A program made the translations under genes and the position numbers. Shown here piece by piece: positions 8,158 to 18,000 of a stretch of 64,000 nt of DNA. The notes below the pieces were generated by a model. That model did no database searches and was not told the origin of the DNA. It worked only from the letters and a program-made list of their open reading frames with translations. Location of the stretch: positions 62,001 through 126,000 of the forward strand of contig NZ_SBIT01000006.1 in NCBI RefSeq assembly GCF_004765785.1. Reading direction: 5' to 3'. Within the stretch, counting starts at the first letter, position 1. Each line of letters starts with the position of its first letter. This DNA comes from Halorussus ruber (GTDB lineage Archaea; Halobacteriota; Halobacteria; Halobacteriales; Haladaptataceae).

Positions 8158-8836
8158 CGCCGCAGTCGGCGAGAGCGCGCCCGACGACATGCTGGCGGGC
8201 CACCCCGAACTGGCCTACTTCTGGGGCCGGGTCGCGGGCGACGGCGACGTGACTCGGGACGGGATTCGAGTCGTCACGGGCGACGAAACCGCCGCCGAGC
8301 GATTAGCCGCGATTGCGGGGGCCGAGCAGGTCGAGCATCGAATCGCCGAACGAGAGTACGGCCACGACACCGCCATCACCCGGACAGAAGACGAGTACAC
8401 CGTGCAGGTCATCGGTTCGACGCTGGCCGAGCGAGCGAGTGCCGCGCTCGGTCTGCCCATCGAGGACCAACCCGGCGGCTACCGGTTCGACGCCTTCGCC
8501 GACCACGACCGCCAACTGATTCGGGGCCTCCTCGAAGGCTGTGGCACCATCTGCTTCAAGAGTTCGACCGGGGCGGTCGGCATCTCGTTCGCCCACGCGG
8601 ACCGGACCCTCGTGGAGACGATTCGGGGTCTCGTAGAGAAGGCCGAGGTCGAGGCACCGACAGGCGAGGTCGCAGAAGCGTCCTCGGGCCGGTGCTGGTT
8701 CGGCGTCGAGGACGACGCCGCGGGCCGGTTCGGCGAGTGGCTGTATCGGGACACCGACGAGTCGGGGCTGTTCGCGCCGAATCGGCGGCGGAAGCTCCGG
8801 CGGAGTCTGAAGCAGGCGGGACAGACGGATGAGTAG
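8150..8836 (+). CDS. LAGLIDADG-like protein of unknown function in the cobalamin operon
   Basis: A 228-residue acidic protein. Two segments resemble the paired LAGLIDADG helices of homing endonucleases: AYFWGRVAGDGDVT at residues 22-35 and LIRGLLEGCGTICF at 123-136. The first keeps the catalytic-position Asp (D31). In the second the equivalent position is Cys131, so a two-site nuclease would be impaired. No intein or intron is visible at the site, and the gene is locked into the operon by overlaps at both ends (8 bases with the ferredoxin and 8 bases with cbiX). I infer a domesticated fold, with a role in DNA binding, regulation or corrin synthesis. The function is unknown. Confidence 0.7.
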   Translation: MSDAAVGESAPDDMLAGHPELAYFWGRVAGDGDVTRDGIRVVTGDETAAERLAAIAGAEQVEHRIAEREYGHDTAITRTEDEYTVQVIGSTLAERASAALGLPIEDQPGGYRFDAFADHDRQLIRGLLEGCGTICFKSSTGAVGISFAHADRTLVETIRGLVEKAEVEAPTGEVAEASSGRCWFGVEDDAAGRFGEWLYRDTDESGLFAPNRRRKLRRSLKQAGQTDE

Positions 8837-10052
8837 AACCGCCGACCCCGCGACCGGATTCGAGGACGAGGCCGTCCTGCTGGTCGGTCACGGCTCCCGG
8901 CGCGAGAAGTCGAACGAGCAGGTCCGGGAGCTGGCGGCCGCGCTGGAGGAGCGAGTCGGCGTGCCGGTGGACGCCGGGTTCCTCGAACTCGCCGAACCGT
9001 CGATACCCGACGCGATAGACGCGCTCGCGCCGTCGGTCGAGCAGATTTCGGTCGTCCAGTTGTCGCTGTTCGCCGCGAGCCACGTCAAGAACGACGTGCC
9101 GCTGGCGGTGAACCGGGCGCGGCGCGACCACTCCGAAGTCGAGTTCAGCGTCGGGTCCCACCTCGGGGTCCACCCGGCGATTATCGACCTGCTGGACGAC
9201 CGGGCCGCCGCGGTGGAGGCGGAACTCGGTGTGGACCGCGCCGAGGACGACGTGGCAGTCGCGCTCTGCGCTCGGGGGTCGAGCGACCCCGACGCCAACG
9301 CCGACGTTCACAAACTGGCCCGCTTGCTCTACGAGGGCCGGGAGTTCTCGTCGGTCGAAGCGACCTTCGTCGGCGTCACGGAACCGACGCTCGACGACAC
9401 GCTCCACGGAATCGCCAAACAGCGGCCCGACGCCGTGGTCGCCTTGCCGTACATGCTCGGCGACGGGGTGTTGACCCGGCGGGTCCGCGACCGGACCGCC
9501 GAGTTCGCCGACGAGTACCCCTACGTCGACGGGGCGGCGGGCGACCCGCTCGGAACCGATTCGCGCCTGCTCGACGTGCTGGCCGACCGGTGGCAGGAGG
9601 CCCGGACCGGCAGCGTCGAGATGTCCTGCGACACCTGCAAGTACAAGGTCGAACTCGACGGCTACGAGGAGGACCAAGGGGGCGCTCGGGCGATGCTCCG
9701 GGCGCTGACCCATCAGGAGGCCCACGCCGACCGGGAGGACGTGGACGACGACCCCCACGTCCACGACGCGCCGGAGAAACACGTCGCGGTCTGCACCAAC
9801 CAGACCTGCGCCGCCGAGGGGTCCGCGGCCGTGCTGGAGCGCCTCCGCCAGGAGGTCCGGGACTCCGACGAGGCCGACGCCCGAATCACTCGCTCGTCGT
9901 GCCTCGGGCGCTGTGGCGACGGCCCGATGGTCGCCGTCTACCCCGACGGCGTCTGGTACGGCGGCGTCGGCGACGACGACGCCGAGCGAATCGTCTCGTC
10001 CCACCTCGACAGGGACCGCATCGTGAGCGACATCGTAGACCAAACACTCTGA
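8829..10052 (+). CDS. cbiX: Sirohydrochlorin cobaltochelatase CbiX fused to a [2Fe-2S] ferredoxin domain
   Basis: A 407-residue protein with two CbiX-like halves (about 13-125 and 140-255) and a C-terminal thioredoxin-fold [2Fe-2S] domain (about 315-400). The first half keeps both metal-binding histidines, in GHGS (H21) and ASHVKND (H85). The second half has lost them (ARGS and LGDG). A CDTC pair at 267-270 and a His-rich linker (295-318) follow. The ferredoxin domain has C322, C327, C358 and C362. The enzyme inserts Co(2+) into sirohydrochlorin at the start of the cobalt-early route, and the cluster may couple this to redox state. It overlaps the preceding gene by 8 bases. Confidence 0.92.
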   Translation: MSRTADPATGFEDEAVLLVGHGSRREKSNEQVRELAAALEERVGVPVDAGFLELAEPSIPDAIDALAPSVEQISVVQLSLFAASHVKNDVPLAVNRARRDHSEVEFSVGSHLGVHPAIIDLLDDRAAAVEAELGVDRAEDDVAVALCARGSSDPDANADVHKLARLLYEGREFSSVEATFVGVTEPTLDDTLHGIAKQRPDAVVALPYMLGDGVLTRRVRDRTAEFADEYPYVDGAAGDPLGTDSRLLDVLADRWQEARTGSVEMSCDTCKYKVELDGYEEDQGGARAMLRALTHQEAHADREDVDDDPHVHDAPEKHVAVCTNQTCAAEGSAAVLERLRQEVRDSDEADARITRSSCLGRCGDGPMVAVYPDGVWYGGVGDDDAERIVSSHLDRDRIVSDIVDQTL

Positions 10053-10063
10053 AATTCGAAACC

Positions 10064-10438
10064 ATGAGCTGTTACGAAATCGAAGCACTGCGACTCGGAC
10101 TGATGAACGTACTGGGAACCGAAGACGACGCGGCGCGACGGCACGCCGAGAAGGAGTTGGAGGGCCACCTCGACGGCCCGGTCGGCGCGCTGGCCGAGGC
10201 CGAGACCCTCTCGGAAATCGAGCGCCACCTCGACGCCGCGCTGGTGGACTTGGAGGAGGAAATCGCTCGGACCGACGACGACGCGCCCGAGTACGACTAC
10301 CTCCGGGGTCGCCTCGTCGCGGTCCGGGACGCCGAGCGGGCGGTCCAGCGAGTGACCGCGCAGGGCGAGAGCGTCTTGGGGGATCTGAGCGAGGCCCACG
10401 ACGTGCTCCACGAGGCGTTCCCGGTCGAGGACGAATGA
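10064..10438 (+). CDS. DUF3209-like small helical protein
   Basis: A 124-residue, highly acidic, almost entirely helical protein beginning MSCYEIEALRLGLMNVLG. It resembles the archaeal DUF3209 family, which I know from haloarchaeal cobalamin loci. The recognition is by eye and not certain. It lies 11 bases after cbiX and overlaps the next gene by 4 bases (ATGA). An ATG at 10064 after a short untranslated gap is the natural start. The upstream frame only runs through the cbiX coding region in another phase. Function is unknown. The conserved position next to the cobaltochelatase suggests an accessory role in cobalt insertion or handling. Confidence 0.75.
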   Translation: MSCYEIEALRLGLMNVLGTEDDAARRHAEKELEGHLDGPVGALAEAETLSEIERHLDAALVDLEEEIARTDDDAPEYDYLRGRLVAVRDAERAVQRVTAQGESVLGDLSEAHDVLHEAFPVEDE

Positions 10439-11697
10439 GTCTCGAAGGAAGCGTCTCGGTCCAGCTCGGCGACTGCTCGCCGCGGGGCAGTCGCCAGCAG
10501 TGGCGACGGTCGAGCGTGACCGCGCTCGGCGGCGGCGAGGCCGAGGCGGAGACGGCCGATTTCGCGGTCGGCACCGCCGACGGAACGGTCCTCGCGCTGG
10601 ATTCCGACGGGACCGAACGATGGCGAACGCCGGGCGAGGAGATGGCGGTCGCGCTCGCCGAAGACGATACCTCGCTCGCGGTCGGTACGCGGGGCGACCG
10701 CGGCCGGGTCCGACTGCTCGATTCGTCGGGTGACGAGCGGTGGGCCTACGACACCGCCAGCGACCTCGGCGGTCCCGCGAAGGACACCCTGTTCTGGTAC
10801 CCCTTCGTGGTCGATGCCCTCGCGGGCGAGGACCGCATCTACGCCGCGGCAAGGCGGTACGAGCGCGACAGCGACCGACCCGACGGCGACCAGCGAGTCT
10901 GGCGGAGCGCGGTGTACGCCTTCGACCCGGACGGTGAGGTCCGCTGGCGGTACGAGACCGACGCCTCACCCATCGCGCTCTCTCTCGAAGATGGTCGTCT
11001 CGCGGTCGCCTACAACCGATGCGGCGGCGACCACGACCGCGGACTGGTGGTGCTGGACGCCGAGTCCGGTACCCCGGTCGCGGACTGGGACCCCGGCACG
11101 GCGGGCGAGCGCCGGGTCGGCGACGTGTCGCTGGCGGGCGGCGACCTCGCGGCGGCGAGTCACGGCGACTACCGGGGGTATCTGCTCGGCGAGGTCGATG
11201 CCGACGGCGGCGCGGAGCGGTGGGCGACCGACCTCGGCGTCGAGCGCGCCGTCGGCGACGAGACGCTGTACGCCTACCCGAACCACGTCCTCCTCGCGGG
11301 CGACGCCGCGGTGTTCGTGACCGGCAACACCTTCCCCGAGGAGGGCCGCGAGGCCGAGGGTCGCCACCCGAACGAGCACACCATCGCGGCGTTCTCGCGG
11401 GAGGAGGGCGAGCGTCTGTGGTCGGCCTCGGTCGGCGGGTTCGCTTGCGAGGTTGTCTCCTCGGGCGAGCGCATCGCGGTCCCCTGCGCTCAGCACTTCC
11501 GGGACCGGGACGCGGAAGCGCACGGTTTGCGGGTGTTCGACGCTCGGGAAGGGTTGGTTCGGGAGATTGGGGCCGAGGGGGTTGTCTCCTCGGCGGCGCT
11601 GTCGGATGGCCGGGTGGCGTTCGTGGAGGAACCGGTGGAGTACCACGACGAGGGCGAAGTTCGGGGGGAGTATCGGGTTCGCGTGGAGCAGATTTGA
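10435..11697 (+). CDS. PQQ-like beta-propeller repeat protein at the end of the first cobalamin operon
   Basis: A 420-residue protein built of repeated ~45-residue blades with the motif (T/D)GTxxALDxDGxxRW. Examples begin near residues 45, 90, 155 and 245. This is the fold of PQQ-like or BamB-like propellers. There is no signal peptide or membrane anchor, so it should be cytoplasmic, which is unusual for such propellers. The start overlaps the DUF3209-like gene by 4 bases, tying it to the operon. It is the last gene before a convergent gap. No catalytic residues can be pointed out. It could be a scaffold for the corrin enzymes, but that is a guess. Confidence 0.8.
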   Translation: MSLEGSVSVQLGDCSPRGSRQQWRRSSVTALGGGEAEAETADFAVGTADGTVLALDSDGTERWRTPGEEMAVALAEDDTSLAVGTRGDRGRVRLLDSSGDERWAYDTASDLGGPAKDTLFWYPFVVDALAGEDRIYAAARRYERDSDRPDGDQRVWRSAVYAFDPDGEVRWRYETDASPIALSLEDGRLAVAYNRCGGDHDRGLVVLDAESGTPVADWDPGTAGERRVGDVSLAGGDLAAASHGDYRGYLLGEVDADGGAERWATDLGVERAVGDETLYAYPNHVLLAGDAAVFVTGNTFPEEGREAEGRHPNEHTIAAFSREEGERLWSASVGGFACEVVSSGERIAVPCAQHFRDRDAEAHGLRVFDAREGLVREIGAEGVVSSAALSDGRVAFVEEPVEYHDEGEVRGEYRVRVEQI

Positions 11698-11826
11698 GGT
11701 GTCAGCAGGAAGGTTTCGGTTTTTCAGTCGCTCGAAACGTATCGAAGCACGTAGTCGTCATTGCTCAAGTCGTCATTGCTCAAACCGCCAAGGATGCGCT
11801 CGGTGGAGCAAGTGTGGTTCCTTGGT

Positions 11827-11955
11827 GGACTGAAAGGGCGAGTGCGGTTCGCGTTCATTTCAGTCGTCTCAGCGGGCCACTATTCGAGGGGCGAGCGAAG
11901 CGAGGCCCGAGAATATCCCGCTGAGCGACCGCGAACCGCGCGAGGGCTTTCGAGG
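11827..11955 (-). repeat. Dispersed structured repeat, copy D (minus orientation)
   Basis: On the minus strand this copy begins CCTCGAAAGCCC and ends CCCTTTCAGTCC. The outer helix pairs GCGGTTCGCG with CGCGAACCGC, the middle helix CTCAGCGGG with CCCGCTGAG, and the inner helix ATTCTCGGGC with a GC-rich partner ending CGAAT. It shares its outer stem with copy C (56842-56967), whereas copies A and B share a different, equally paired stem. It lies in the convergent gap between the propeller gene and the Ni/Co permease gene. Confidence 0.85.
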
Positions 11956-12217
11956 CCTTCGCGCTGTCGCTACGACTCATCGGAACAGTACCGATTTTCC
12001 AACGCCGAATCTTTCGGCCAATCCACAACCCCGAACGTGCCCACACAGAATTACCCGCGAGGAGTCGGCGACCATCGCGTCAGGACCGGTGGGAGCGTGA
12101 GGACTGCGGCGCAAACGTCAACTGTCTCTCGCAGTTCCGCAAAAACGAATGTAACTAACTCCTATCACTCAAAGGAATTCAAAATATTTCTAAAACAAAT
12201 GATTACAATTCCCTAAA
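11956..12217. other. Non-coding convergent gap, right of repeat copy D
   Basis: No credible gene is seen between the repeat and the end of the Ni/Co permease gene at 12218. GC content falls markedly towards 12150-12215, with runs such as AAAATATTTCTAAAACAAAT. This fits the 3' end of convergent transcription units. No clear hairpin terminator was found. Confidence 0.5.
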
Positions 12218-12940
12218 CTACACCCCGACGACCATCGAGGCCGCGAACCAGACCACCACGACCGAGGCCCCGATTTCGAAGGCGGCGTAGGCGCGGGTGC
12301 CCCGGCCGCGGGCGAACGTCACCAGCGACCCGACGCCGCCGCCGACCGCGGCGAGCGTCACCGTGAGCGCGGCGGTGTAGGCCGCGACGGCACCGACCGC
12401 GCCCTCCGCACCGGCGGTCGGGACCACCGCCGAGACGAACGCGAGCATGCTCACCGGCGGCGAGGCCGCGAACAGCGACCCGACGACGCCCGTCCGGAGG
12501 TAGTCGGCGCGGGTCTCGTGGGGATGGGTGTGGAGGTAGCTTTGGGCCGTGGCCAGCAGCCGACCGCCCAAGCCAGCGTCCGCGCCGCGCGTCGCGTCCT
12601 CGGTGCCGACCGGCAGACCGCGGAGTCGCCGGACGCCGGTCGTCCCGAGGAGGACCGCGACGACGCCGAGGACCAGTCCGGCGAGCGTCGAACCGGCCTC
12701 GCCGATGACCTCCGGCGCGGCGCTGGCGCTGGCCCCGAGCGCGGAGAGGACCGCGACCCACGCCACGACGACCAGCGCGTGGCCGACGGCGAAACTCGCG
12801 CCGACGAAGGCGGCGTGCGCTCTGCTGTCGGTCTCGCCGGTGAGCGCCGAGATGCCCGCGGCGTGGTCCGGTTCGAAGCCGTGGGTCACGCCGAGGACGA
12901 GCGCCGCGCCGAGGACGCCGAGGTCCGCCAGCGGAATCAT
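12218..12940 (-). CDS. NicO/RcnA-like nickel-cobalt membrane transporter
   Basis: A 240-residue membrane protein with about six hydrophobic segments. The first segment carries GVTHGFEPDHAAGISALTGE, which matches the HxxxxDH metal-binding signature of the NiCoT/NicO permease families. A histidine-rich loop (YLHTHPHETR) lies in the middle. It most likely moves cobalt, given that its start overlaps the end of the chelatase gene by 4 bases and that cobN lies just beyond. Direction (uptake or efflux) cannot be decided from sequence. Uptake would make sense for supplying the cobaltochelatases. Confidence 0.82.
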   Translation of the reverse strand: MIPLADLGVLGAALVLGVTHGFEPDHAAGISALTGETDSRAHAAFVGASFAVGHALVVVAWVAVLSALGASASAAPEVIGEAGSTLAGLVLGVVAVLLGTTGVRRLRGLPVGTEDATRGADAGLGGRLLATAQSYLHTHPHETRADYLRTGVVGSLFAASPPVSMLAFVSAVVPTAGAEGAVGAVAAYTAALTVTLAAVGGGVGSLVTFARGRGTRAYAAFEIGASVVVVWFAASMVVGV

Positions 12941-15030
12941 CGCGCGTCACCTCCGGCGGTTGAGGCCGCATCCGAACGAACGTCCGTCCCCGCTCGCTCG
13001 ATTGCTCCGGCGACTCGCTCGGCCGACAGCGACGAGAGGGGAACGCGCTCGCCGTCGGTCTCGTCGGCCACGAGGTCCGCGAGACCCGCCGAATCGCCGT
13101 CTCCGGCGTCCACGACCACGACGTGGGAACCCCGCTCGGCGAGGCCGCGGGCCGCCCGGCGTGTCTCCTCGGTCGGACTGCCATCGGCGACGTTGGCCCG
13201 CCCGTCGGTGACGACCACGACGACGCTGGCGTCCGGGTCAGCGCGCGCTATCACCTCGCCAGCGGTCCGGAGACCGGCGGGCAGGGGCGTCCGGTCGCCG
13301 ACCGGCAGGTCCTTGAGGTGGCGGGCCGCGAGGTCGGTGCTGTCGGTCGGCGGGAGCAGGACCTCGGCGTCCTCGCCAGCGAACGCGACGAACGCCACTT
13401 CGTCGCGGCGCTCGTAGGCGTCCCGCAACAGTTCCAGCACGACGCCCTTGGCGGTCCGCATCGCCGAGCGCATCGAGACGCTGGCGTCCACCGCGAACAC
13501 GACCAGCGACGACTGCTCGCGCTCTCGGACCGCGGTCCGGAGGTCCCGCTCGGCCACCGCGTCCGCGCCGCGACTCGCCGCCGCTCGGACCGACGCCGCG
13601 GCGTCCACGGACTCCCCCGACTCCGTTCGCTCGGTCCGGACGCGAGCGCCGCGGCCCGACGGACTGGGGGTCGCCGCGGCCCGGGTCCCGTCCGCCGCGC
13701 CGGAAGCTACCCCTGACGAGTCACCGTCGGCCTCGACGCCCTCGATTTCGTGGCGCTCGGCCTCGCCGACGCCGGGCCGAGACTGGCCGGGAACCAGCGG
13801 CGCGGCGGACTCGGCATCGTCTGATTCAGGGTCGTCCGATTTCCCGGACTCTCCCGTACCCGATTCGGATTCCGCGGACGACTGACCCCCGGAGCGACCG
13901 CCTCGCGCGGGGTCGTCGTCCGGAGCGGGAGAATCGTCGTCCGAACCGCGGGACTCACCCTCGGGTTCGCCCTCCGCCGAATCGTCGGCGTCTCCGTCAG
14001 ATTCGTCGGAGTCACCGTCGAAGTGGTCGTCCAGCACCTCGTCGGGGTCGGGTGCGTCATCGAAGGGGCGACTCTTGAGGCGGTGGGGAAGCGCGAGTTC
14101 GGCGGCCTCTCGAACGTCGGACTCGATTACCTTTCCCCGGCCGTCGAGCGCCGCGAAAGTCCGGCCAGCGCGGGCGACGGCGATGTCGGCGCGGTGGCCC
14201 TCGACGCCCGCGTCCCGGCAGAGTTCCGCGATGCTCTCCTTGAACTCGTCGGGGAGGGTCACGTCGCCGAGGCCCTCGCGGGCACCCACTATTCGGTCCC
14301 GGACCGCCGCAGTCTCGTCGGCGAACTCCTCTCGGAGGTCCGCGCCGTCTTCGAGCGCCCGGTCGAGGACCGTCACGCGGTCCTCGATTTCCTCGCACCC
14401 GGTGACGCTGGCTTGGAGGGCGAACCGGTCCCGGAGTTGGGGCCGGAGGTCGCCCTCCTCGGGGTTCATCGTCCCGACGAGGGTGAACTCGGCGGGGTGG
14501 GAGACGCTCACGCCGTCGCGCTCGACCCGGTTGACGCCGCTGGCGGCCGCGTCGAGGAGCACGTCCACGAGGTGGTCGTCGAGCAGGTTCGCCTCGTCTA
14601 CGTAGAGGATACCCCGGTTGGCGCGGGCCAACAGGCCGGGGTCGAACTCGGCGTCGCCGTCGAGCGCCCCCTCGACAGAGAGCGTGCCGACCACTCGCTC
14701 GCGGGTCGCCCCGAGGGGGAGCGTGACGAGCGGGACCGGCCGAGTCTCGACCGGCGGGTCGGTTCGCGTCCGGCACTCCTCGCACTGCGATTCGGAGTCG
14801 CCCGGCGGACAGCCGAAGGGACAGTCCGCGACCGCTCGCTGGTCGGGCAGGAGGTCGGCCAGCGCCCGGACCGCACTCGATTTGGCGGTCCCCTTCTCGC
14901 CCCGGACCAGCAGGCCGTCGAGACCGTCGTTCGCGGCGACCGCCAGCAACGCCCGTTTCAGGCGCTCCTGCCCGACGACCGCCGGGAAGGGGACGGTCGA
15001 AGCTTTTTTAGAGCCACGTAGTTCAACCAT
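12937..15030 (-). CDS. ChlI-ChlD (BchI-BchD) fusion, AAA+/VWA partner of CobN
   Basis: A 697-residue two-domain chelatase motor. The N-terminal AAA+ domain has Walker A GEKGTAKSSA near residues 44-53, Walker B ILYVDEANLL and the sensor region TLVGTMNPEEG. A long acidic Ser/Asp/Glu-rich linker follows (about 330-460). The C-terminal von Willebrand A domain has the MIDAS signature DASVSM. It combines the two small subunits (CobS/CobT-like or ChlI/ChlD) that hydrolyse ATP to drive metal insertion by the large CobN subunit, which is transcribed divergently from 15065. Start: the ATG at 15030 (MVELRG) is preferred over an upstream frame start at 15060. A CxxC cluster (CPFGCPPG and CEEC) lies near residues 70-87. 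Confidence 0.9.
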   Translation of the reverse strand: MVELRGSKKASTVPFPAVVGQERLKRALLAVAANDGLDGLLVRGEKGTAKSSAVRALADLLPDQRAVADCPFGCPPGDSESQCEECRTRTDPPVETRPVPLVTLPLGATRERVVGTLSVEGALDGDAEFDPGLLARANRGILYVDEANLLDDHLVDVLLDAAASGVNRVERDGVSVSHPAEFTLVGTMNPEEGDLRPQLRDRFALQASVTGCEEIEDRVTVLDRALEDGADLREEFADETAAVRDRIVGAREGLGDVTLPDEFKESIAELCRDAGVEGHRADIAVARAGRTFAALDGRGKVIESDVREAAELALPHRLKSRPFDDAPDPDEVLDDHFDGDSDESDGDADDSAEGEPEGESRGSDDDSPAPDDDPARGGRSGGQSSAESESGTGESGKSDDPESDDAESAAPLVPGQSRPGVGEAERHEIEGVEADGDSSGVASGAADGTRAAATPSPSGRGARVRTERTESGESVDAAASVRAAASRGADAVAERDLRTAVREREQSSLVVFAVDASVSMRSAMRTAKGVVLELLRDAYERRDEVAFVAFAGEDAEVLLPPTDSTDLAARHLKDLPVGDRTPLPAGLRTAGEVIARADPDASVVVVVTDGRANVADGSPTEETRRAARGLAERGSHVVVVDAGDGDSAGLADLVADETDGERVPLSSLSAERVAGAIERAGTDVRSDAASTAGGDAR

Positions 15031-15032
15031 AC

Positions 15033-15046
15033 TTGTACTACTACAA
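15033..15046. promoter_or_regulatory. Palindromic element between the chelatase genes, shared with the cobA upstream region
   Basis: The site TTGTACTACTACAA has 5-base inverted arms (TTGTA and TACAA) around CTAC. Its first ten bases occur identically at 22660-22669 in the cobA-cbiA gap. It lies in the 34-base gap between the divergent chlI-chlD fusion and cobN, where a regulator could control both. A GGAGG ribosome-binding site for cobN follows at 15048-15052. Confidence 0.4.
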
Positions 15047-15064
15047 TGGAGGTTTAACAACGTT

Positions 15065-18000
15065 ATGCCAACGATTGCACTCTACACCGCGACCGAGAAC
15101 GAGTTGGGCGGCATACAGCGGGCCGCCGAGAGGTTGGACAGCATCGACCTCGTCGTCCGGTCGGAGAGCGACTTGGACGACGGGACCGACGTGGACGACT
15201 TCGTGGACGAAATCGAGGAGACCGACGCGACTGCGGCGGTCTTCTGGCTTCACGGTGCGGAGGACAGCATGCCGGGCTACGACCACGCCGTCTCCCGACT
15301 CCGGGAGGCGGGCGTCCCTCTCGTCGTCAAATCGACCGGTGACGCTTTCGCCTTCGAGGACACCAGCGTCGCCGACGCCGACCGGGACCGAGCCTACGAG
15401 TATCTGGAGAAGGGCGGCGCGGTCAACGTCGCCAACCTCTGTCGGCTCCTCGCCGACGAGTACGCCAGCAGTCGGGAAGCAGACGAGGCGACCGATTTCG
15501 ACCCCGAGGCCCCAGTAACCCTGCCCACGGAAGGCGTCTATCACCCCGACTACCCCGGTGCGGAGTACGCCGACCTCCGAGAAGAAGTGGACGACGAGAA
15601 GCCGACCATCGGCGTTTGGTTCTACGAGTCACACTGGACCCACGAGAACACTCGGTACGTGGACGCCATCGTTCGAGAAATCGAGTCCGAGGAGGCGAAC
15701 GCCCTCCCCGTCTTCTGCAATCCGGCGACCGACTCGGACGAACGGGAGGACGCCGAGTGGGTCGTTGACGAGTGGTTCACAGACGAGAAAGACGAGCCAA
15801 TCGTCGATGCCGTCCTCTCGTCGTTCATGTTCTCGCTGTCGATGGACGAGCGCGGCCGGAGCGCCAGCGACGAGGGCCAAGGGGCCGAAGAAGTCTTCCT
15901 CGACAGACTCGGCGTACCGGTCATCCAGACCGTCACTACGATGCGCTCGCGCTCTCGCTACGCCGACAGCGACACCGGCGTCATGGGCTTCGAACTCGCG
16001 CTGTCGGTCGCTCTGCCGGAGTTCGACGGCAACGTCATCACCCACCCGATTTCGGGCAAGGAGCGCACCGACGACGAGGCCGGAATCGGGAGCGCGCCGA
16101 AACAGCACTTCCCCATCGAGGACCGGGTGAGCCACGCCGTCAGTCTCGCGGTCAACTGGGCCGAACTCCGCTACACGCCGAACGACGAGAAGCAGATTGC
16201 GGTGGTCCTCCACAACTACCCGCCGAGCGACGACGGAATCGGCACCGCGTTCGGCCTCGACAGCCCCGAGAGTACGGTCAACCTGCTGGACGAACTCGGC
16301 AAGCGGGGTTACGATTTGGGCGGAAAGACGCCGGAGAGCGGGCAGGCCCTCGTGGAGAAGTTGACCGCGCAACTCACGCTGGACGACCGGTGGGTCGCGC
16401 CGGACGACGTTCGGGACCTGAGCGTTGACGTGGTGGAATCCGACCGATACCGCGACTGGTTCGGCGAGAAGGACGACCGATTCCGCGAGAACGTGGTCGA
16501 GGAGTGGGGCGACCCGCCGGAGCGACCCTTCGCCATCCCCGGCGTCGAGTTCGGCAACGTGTTGGTGACGGTTCAGCCACCCCGCGGATTCGGGATGGAC
16601 CCCTCGAAAGTCTATCACGACTCGGACCTCCAACCGCCCCACGACTACGTGGCGTTCTACTCGTGGCTCCGCCGGGAGTTCGCTGCCGACGCGGTGGTCC
16701 ATCTGGGCACCCACGGCAGCCTGGAGTGGTTGCCGGGCAAGACGGTCGGCCTGGACGGCGAGAGCGCGCCCGACCAGTTAATCGAGGACATCCCGAACGT
16801 CTACCCCTACATCGTGAACAATCCGGGCGAGGGAACGCAGGCCAAGCGCCGGTCCTACGCCGCCATCGTGGACTACCTCACGCCGGTCATGTCCAACGCG
16901 GGCACCTACGACGAAATCGGCGAGTTGGAGGAGCTGGCCCGGCAGTACCGCGAGGCCGGGATGGAGGACGCCCGGGCCGACGACGGCGAGAAGCTGGCCG
17001 ACGAGATTCGCTCTCTCGTAGACGAATTGGACCTCGCAGTCGAGTTGGGAATCGAAGGCGAAATAGACGAGAAGGCAGACGTGAGGGGACCGGAGGAGGC
17101 CGGAACCACCCTCGCCGAGGGCGAGGTCTCGGGCGATTCGGTGGCAATCGACGAACTGGTCGAACGAGTCCACGAGTACGTCACCGACGTGAAGACGACC
17201 CAGATTCGGTTGGGTCTGCACACGATGGGCGAACCGCCGGAAGGCGACCGACTCACCGAGTATTTGGTCGCGCTCACTCGCCTCGAAAATCCGGGCGTGC
17301 CGAGCCTCCGGGAGAGCGTGGCGGGCGTGCTGGGCGTCGATTACGAGGCGATGTTGAACTCCCCGGGCGAGTACGACGAGGACCTCGGGATGACATACGC
17401 CGAGGCCGCAGACGAGGTCTACGACCAGAGCCTCGAACTGGTCGCCCATCTCGCGGAGAACGACTTCGACGCCGAGGAGATTAACTGGAACCTCCTCGTC
17501 GTGGACATCGACCTCCTCGGCGACGGCCGGGCCGAGAGCGGGGCGCACGACGATTTGCGCGAGGTGCTTCGGTTCGTCTGCGAGGAGGCCGCGCCCCGAG
17601 TCGAGGGTGCCGAGGACGAGATTCCCCGGACTGCTGAAGCCCTTTCCGGCGAGTACGTCCCGCCGGGCGGGAGCGGTGCGCCGACACGCGGCGGGGTGGA
17701 CCTGCTTCCGACCGGGCGGAACTTCTACACCCTCGACCCCCGGAAGGTGCCCGCCAAGTCGGCGTGGCGCGTGGGGCGGGAGGTCGCGGACGGCGTGGCG
17801 GAACGCCACCGAGACGAGGAGGGCGAGTATCCCGAGGAAATCGGCGTCGTGGCGTGGGGGACGCCGACGGTCCGGACCCGCGGCGAGACCATCGCGCAGG
17901 TGCTGGCTCTGATGGGCGTCGAACCCGAGTGGACCGACGCCGGGCGGATAGACGACGTGAACCCGATTCCGCTGGACGAACTGGGTCGGCCGCGAATCGA

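Noticed and set aside
8150-8836. LAGLIDADG-like gene considered as an active homing endonuclease or intein
   Set aside because: There are no intein splice motifs and no host protein split. The second catalytic acid is replaced by Cys, and the gene is fixed in the operon by overlaps.
11855-12046. Small frame encoding an SKALARFAVAQR-type peptide, with a similar one at 56783-57010
   Set aside because: Both peptides arise from translating the dispersed repeat and start in unrelated flanking DNA, so they are artefacts of the element.
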